From NCBI RefSeq assembly GCF_022447245.1, contig NZ_JAKVBC010000004.1:124001-188000 (forward strand): a stretch of 64,000 nt of DNA, read 5' to 3'. The notes below the pieces were generated by a model. That model was not told the DNA's origin. It saw only the letters and a program-made list of their open reading frames with translations, and did not search any database. The translations under genes and the position numbers were made by a program. This DNA is from Kordia sp. GTDB lineage: Bacteria; Bacteroidota; Bacteroidia; Flavobacteriales; Flavobacteriaceae. Positions within the stretch are counted from its first letter, which is position 1; each line of letters starts with the position of its first letter. Below are positions 63,801-64,000 of the stretch, one piece after another.

Positions 63801-64000
63801 GGGTGTAATTGTTACATATATAATTGTAGAGAATGGCATTGTTCCTGGATCATATGTATTTACTAATCCAACATCAACAGCATTTGCAATATCTGTTCCT
63901 CCAGGTGTTGTTCCCATAGAAACTAAATATCCCGTTGGAGCACCTGTTGCAGTTCCCCATGTAATATCGTCTTCTTCGTTAACATCAATAGAACCATCCG
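60804..64000 (-). CDS. Giant T9SS type B adhesin-like protein (5' end outside window)
   Basis: The frame is open to the right edge, so only the C-terminal ~1065 residues are visible; the apparent ATG at 63917 is internal, since the repeat continues upstream (ITWGTATGAPTGYLVS). Repeats alternate a fibronectin III-like unit (VGTTPGGTDIVNGEDVGLVN) with a CUB-like domain (FNAGQVENNWDELNIYDSDG; GNAGDLAGLAFESTGDSIII). Later come a nidogen-like region (YSSAVDIGFTFYYFGTAYTQ), PKD/Ig-like units, and the type B sorting domain (FPQGISPNGDNLNDTWDLRA ... GWIYLNK). It is a surface adhesin exported with its SprF partner. Confidence 0.93.
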   Translation of the reverse strand, partial: DGSIDVNEEDDITWGTATGAPTGYLVSMGTTPGGTDIANAVDVGLVNTYDPGTMPFSTIIYVTITPYNANGNATGCTEESFTIRDDPFEVVDCAAAPINNVGFCYTSGVTTRFSYRSSDGTSTLAVSFNAGQVENNWDELNIYDSDGTTLLYSGYGNAGDLAGLAFESTGDSIIIEVTPDGSISCQTQGYTPWDFIVGCIDPLAPPSCVSLTFPTDGATAVEIDQNITWGSAIGSPAGYILSVGTTPGGTDIVNGEDVGLVNTYALDTEYSTTYYVTILPYNGNGLATGCIEESFTTRPDPNQVFNLVCADGAINVSHCYTNNDDNTFLFTSDTGFPVRLSFLTGTIVDDNDTITIYDGSDATGPVLFDGNNAGDLTGLIVESTGGNIFMVVNSGGFTSCASGNGTTWEWTAECLTCFKPTATYTVVEDCAQGEQFLVEVEILATGDAMSITITDDFGSAPQVVTAEGVYTFGPYPNATPVVFTVADTDDTNCVLTSDPQTQAFCPDQACSIINAGYDQSQTCDVTSTDLSATFMASAITSDTSTYTISDLQCPPDNLTGEPTSITLDDRYSSAVDIGFTFYYFGTAYTQLSIGANGLISFDPADVGAFCPWNFAPGDLLPTPAVPDNAIHGAYHDIDPGVAGDHYIEYAVVGTAPTRQFKATFFDVPHFGCNDIMTTQQIILYESSNVIDVILIEKPFCPTWNDGGIAIVGIQNAGGTVGYAPPGRNNGVWEVTEQELWRFVPDGNPNYTFEWLDPDGNVISNDTDITVSPTEDTTYTASITYALADGSLVTLTDDVTVTVQKNPEVGPAGPLEVCDEDLDNIAEFDLTSVEGDLLLPNDPADPITVTYYESMTDAEAGTGMLADPTAYTSGGGTVYVRLTNDDTGCYATGSFQVVVLDQIDPASIGLEGECINDEYTITVSPLNNGYDPATVTYEWSGGSSSDNDGSTFIATDDGEYTVTITTAEGCSSSQTFTVINSMCSFPQGISPNGDNLNDTWDLRAFRVQELEIFNSHGRSVYQKNQYTNEWRGQTNDNDELPVGTYFYVLRLENGEAKNGWIYLNK

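Noticed and set aside
1-64000. CRISPR arrays, tRNA and rRNA genes
   Set aside because: No regularly spaced direct repeats of suitable length and no cloverleaf or rRNA-like stretches were recognised; the 21-bp tandem repeat at 51665 is protein coding.

Overview
The window looks like a chromosomal segment of an AT-rich marine member of the Flavobacteriaceae (Bacteroidota); a Kordia-like genus is my guess only. The evidence is type IX secretion: C-terminal sorting domains, a PorP/SprF protein and a gliding-type adhesin. Many lipoproteins start MKK...C, a LytTR two-component pair is present, promoters fit TTG-N19-TAnnTTTG, and precursor peptides carry the Bacteroidota 'KKLxLNKxxxSxLE...GG' leader. 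I saw no rRNA, tRNA, CRISPR array, intact insertion sequence or prophage.

Layout. 1-6.5 kb: the N-terminal part of a membrane sensor, two exported proteins, then a PLP decarboxylase plus GNAT acetyltransferase pair facing a MocR regulator. 6.5-11 kb: an outer-membrane beta-barrel receptor divergent from a LytS/LytTR-type two-component pair. 11-21.7 kb: small lipoproteins, an alpha/beta hydrolase, two large secreted sortilin-like propeller proteins (one frameshifted), a Crp-like regulator and a 1.1 kb non-coding stretch. 21.8-30.5 kb: an M24 peptidase, a degenerate GyrB/ParE-like protein, a small operon (zinc ribbon, AhpD-like protein, NTF2-like protein, cupredoxin) with an AraC regulator upstream, BrnQ and a hydrolase. 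30.7-41.7 kb: thiL, two choice-of-anchor B proteins, a repeat lipoprotein, an MbnP/MbnH pair with a decayed LuxR-propeller regulator and a Cys/Trp-rich peptide gene between them, and a LamG protein. 42.9-47.5 kb: a HesB protein with sufB, a lipoprotein gene, sufC and sufD. 47.5-49.7 kb: a three-gene DUF2589 operon with a clear promoter and palindrome. 49.9-57.8 kb: a serine hydrolase, two RiPP-type precursors (one with a Cys-Pro heptad repeat), a LuxR-like regulator, and a locus encoding a Gly-Gly-ending small protein, a DUF4132 protein, an E1-like ThiF enzyme and a broken propeller protein. 57.9-64 kb: OmpA/PorE-like protein, PorP/SprF and a giant type B T9SS adhesin running off the right edge.

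Two things stand out. The first is a possible ubiquitin-like/E1 module next to unusual precursor peptides. The second is that at least eight genes carry a single lesion (five premature stops, three frameshifts) while the reading frame continues beyond it. Most of the stops could come from one C-to-T or G-to-A change. This is either recent gene loss or sequence error, and raw reads would decide.
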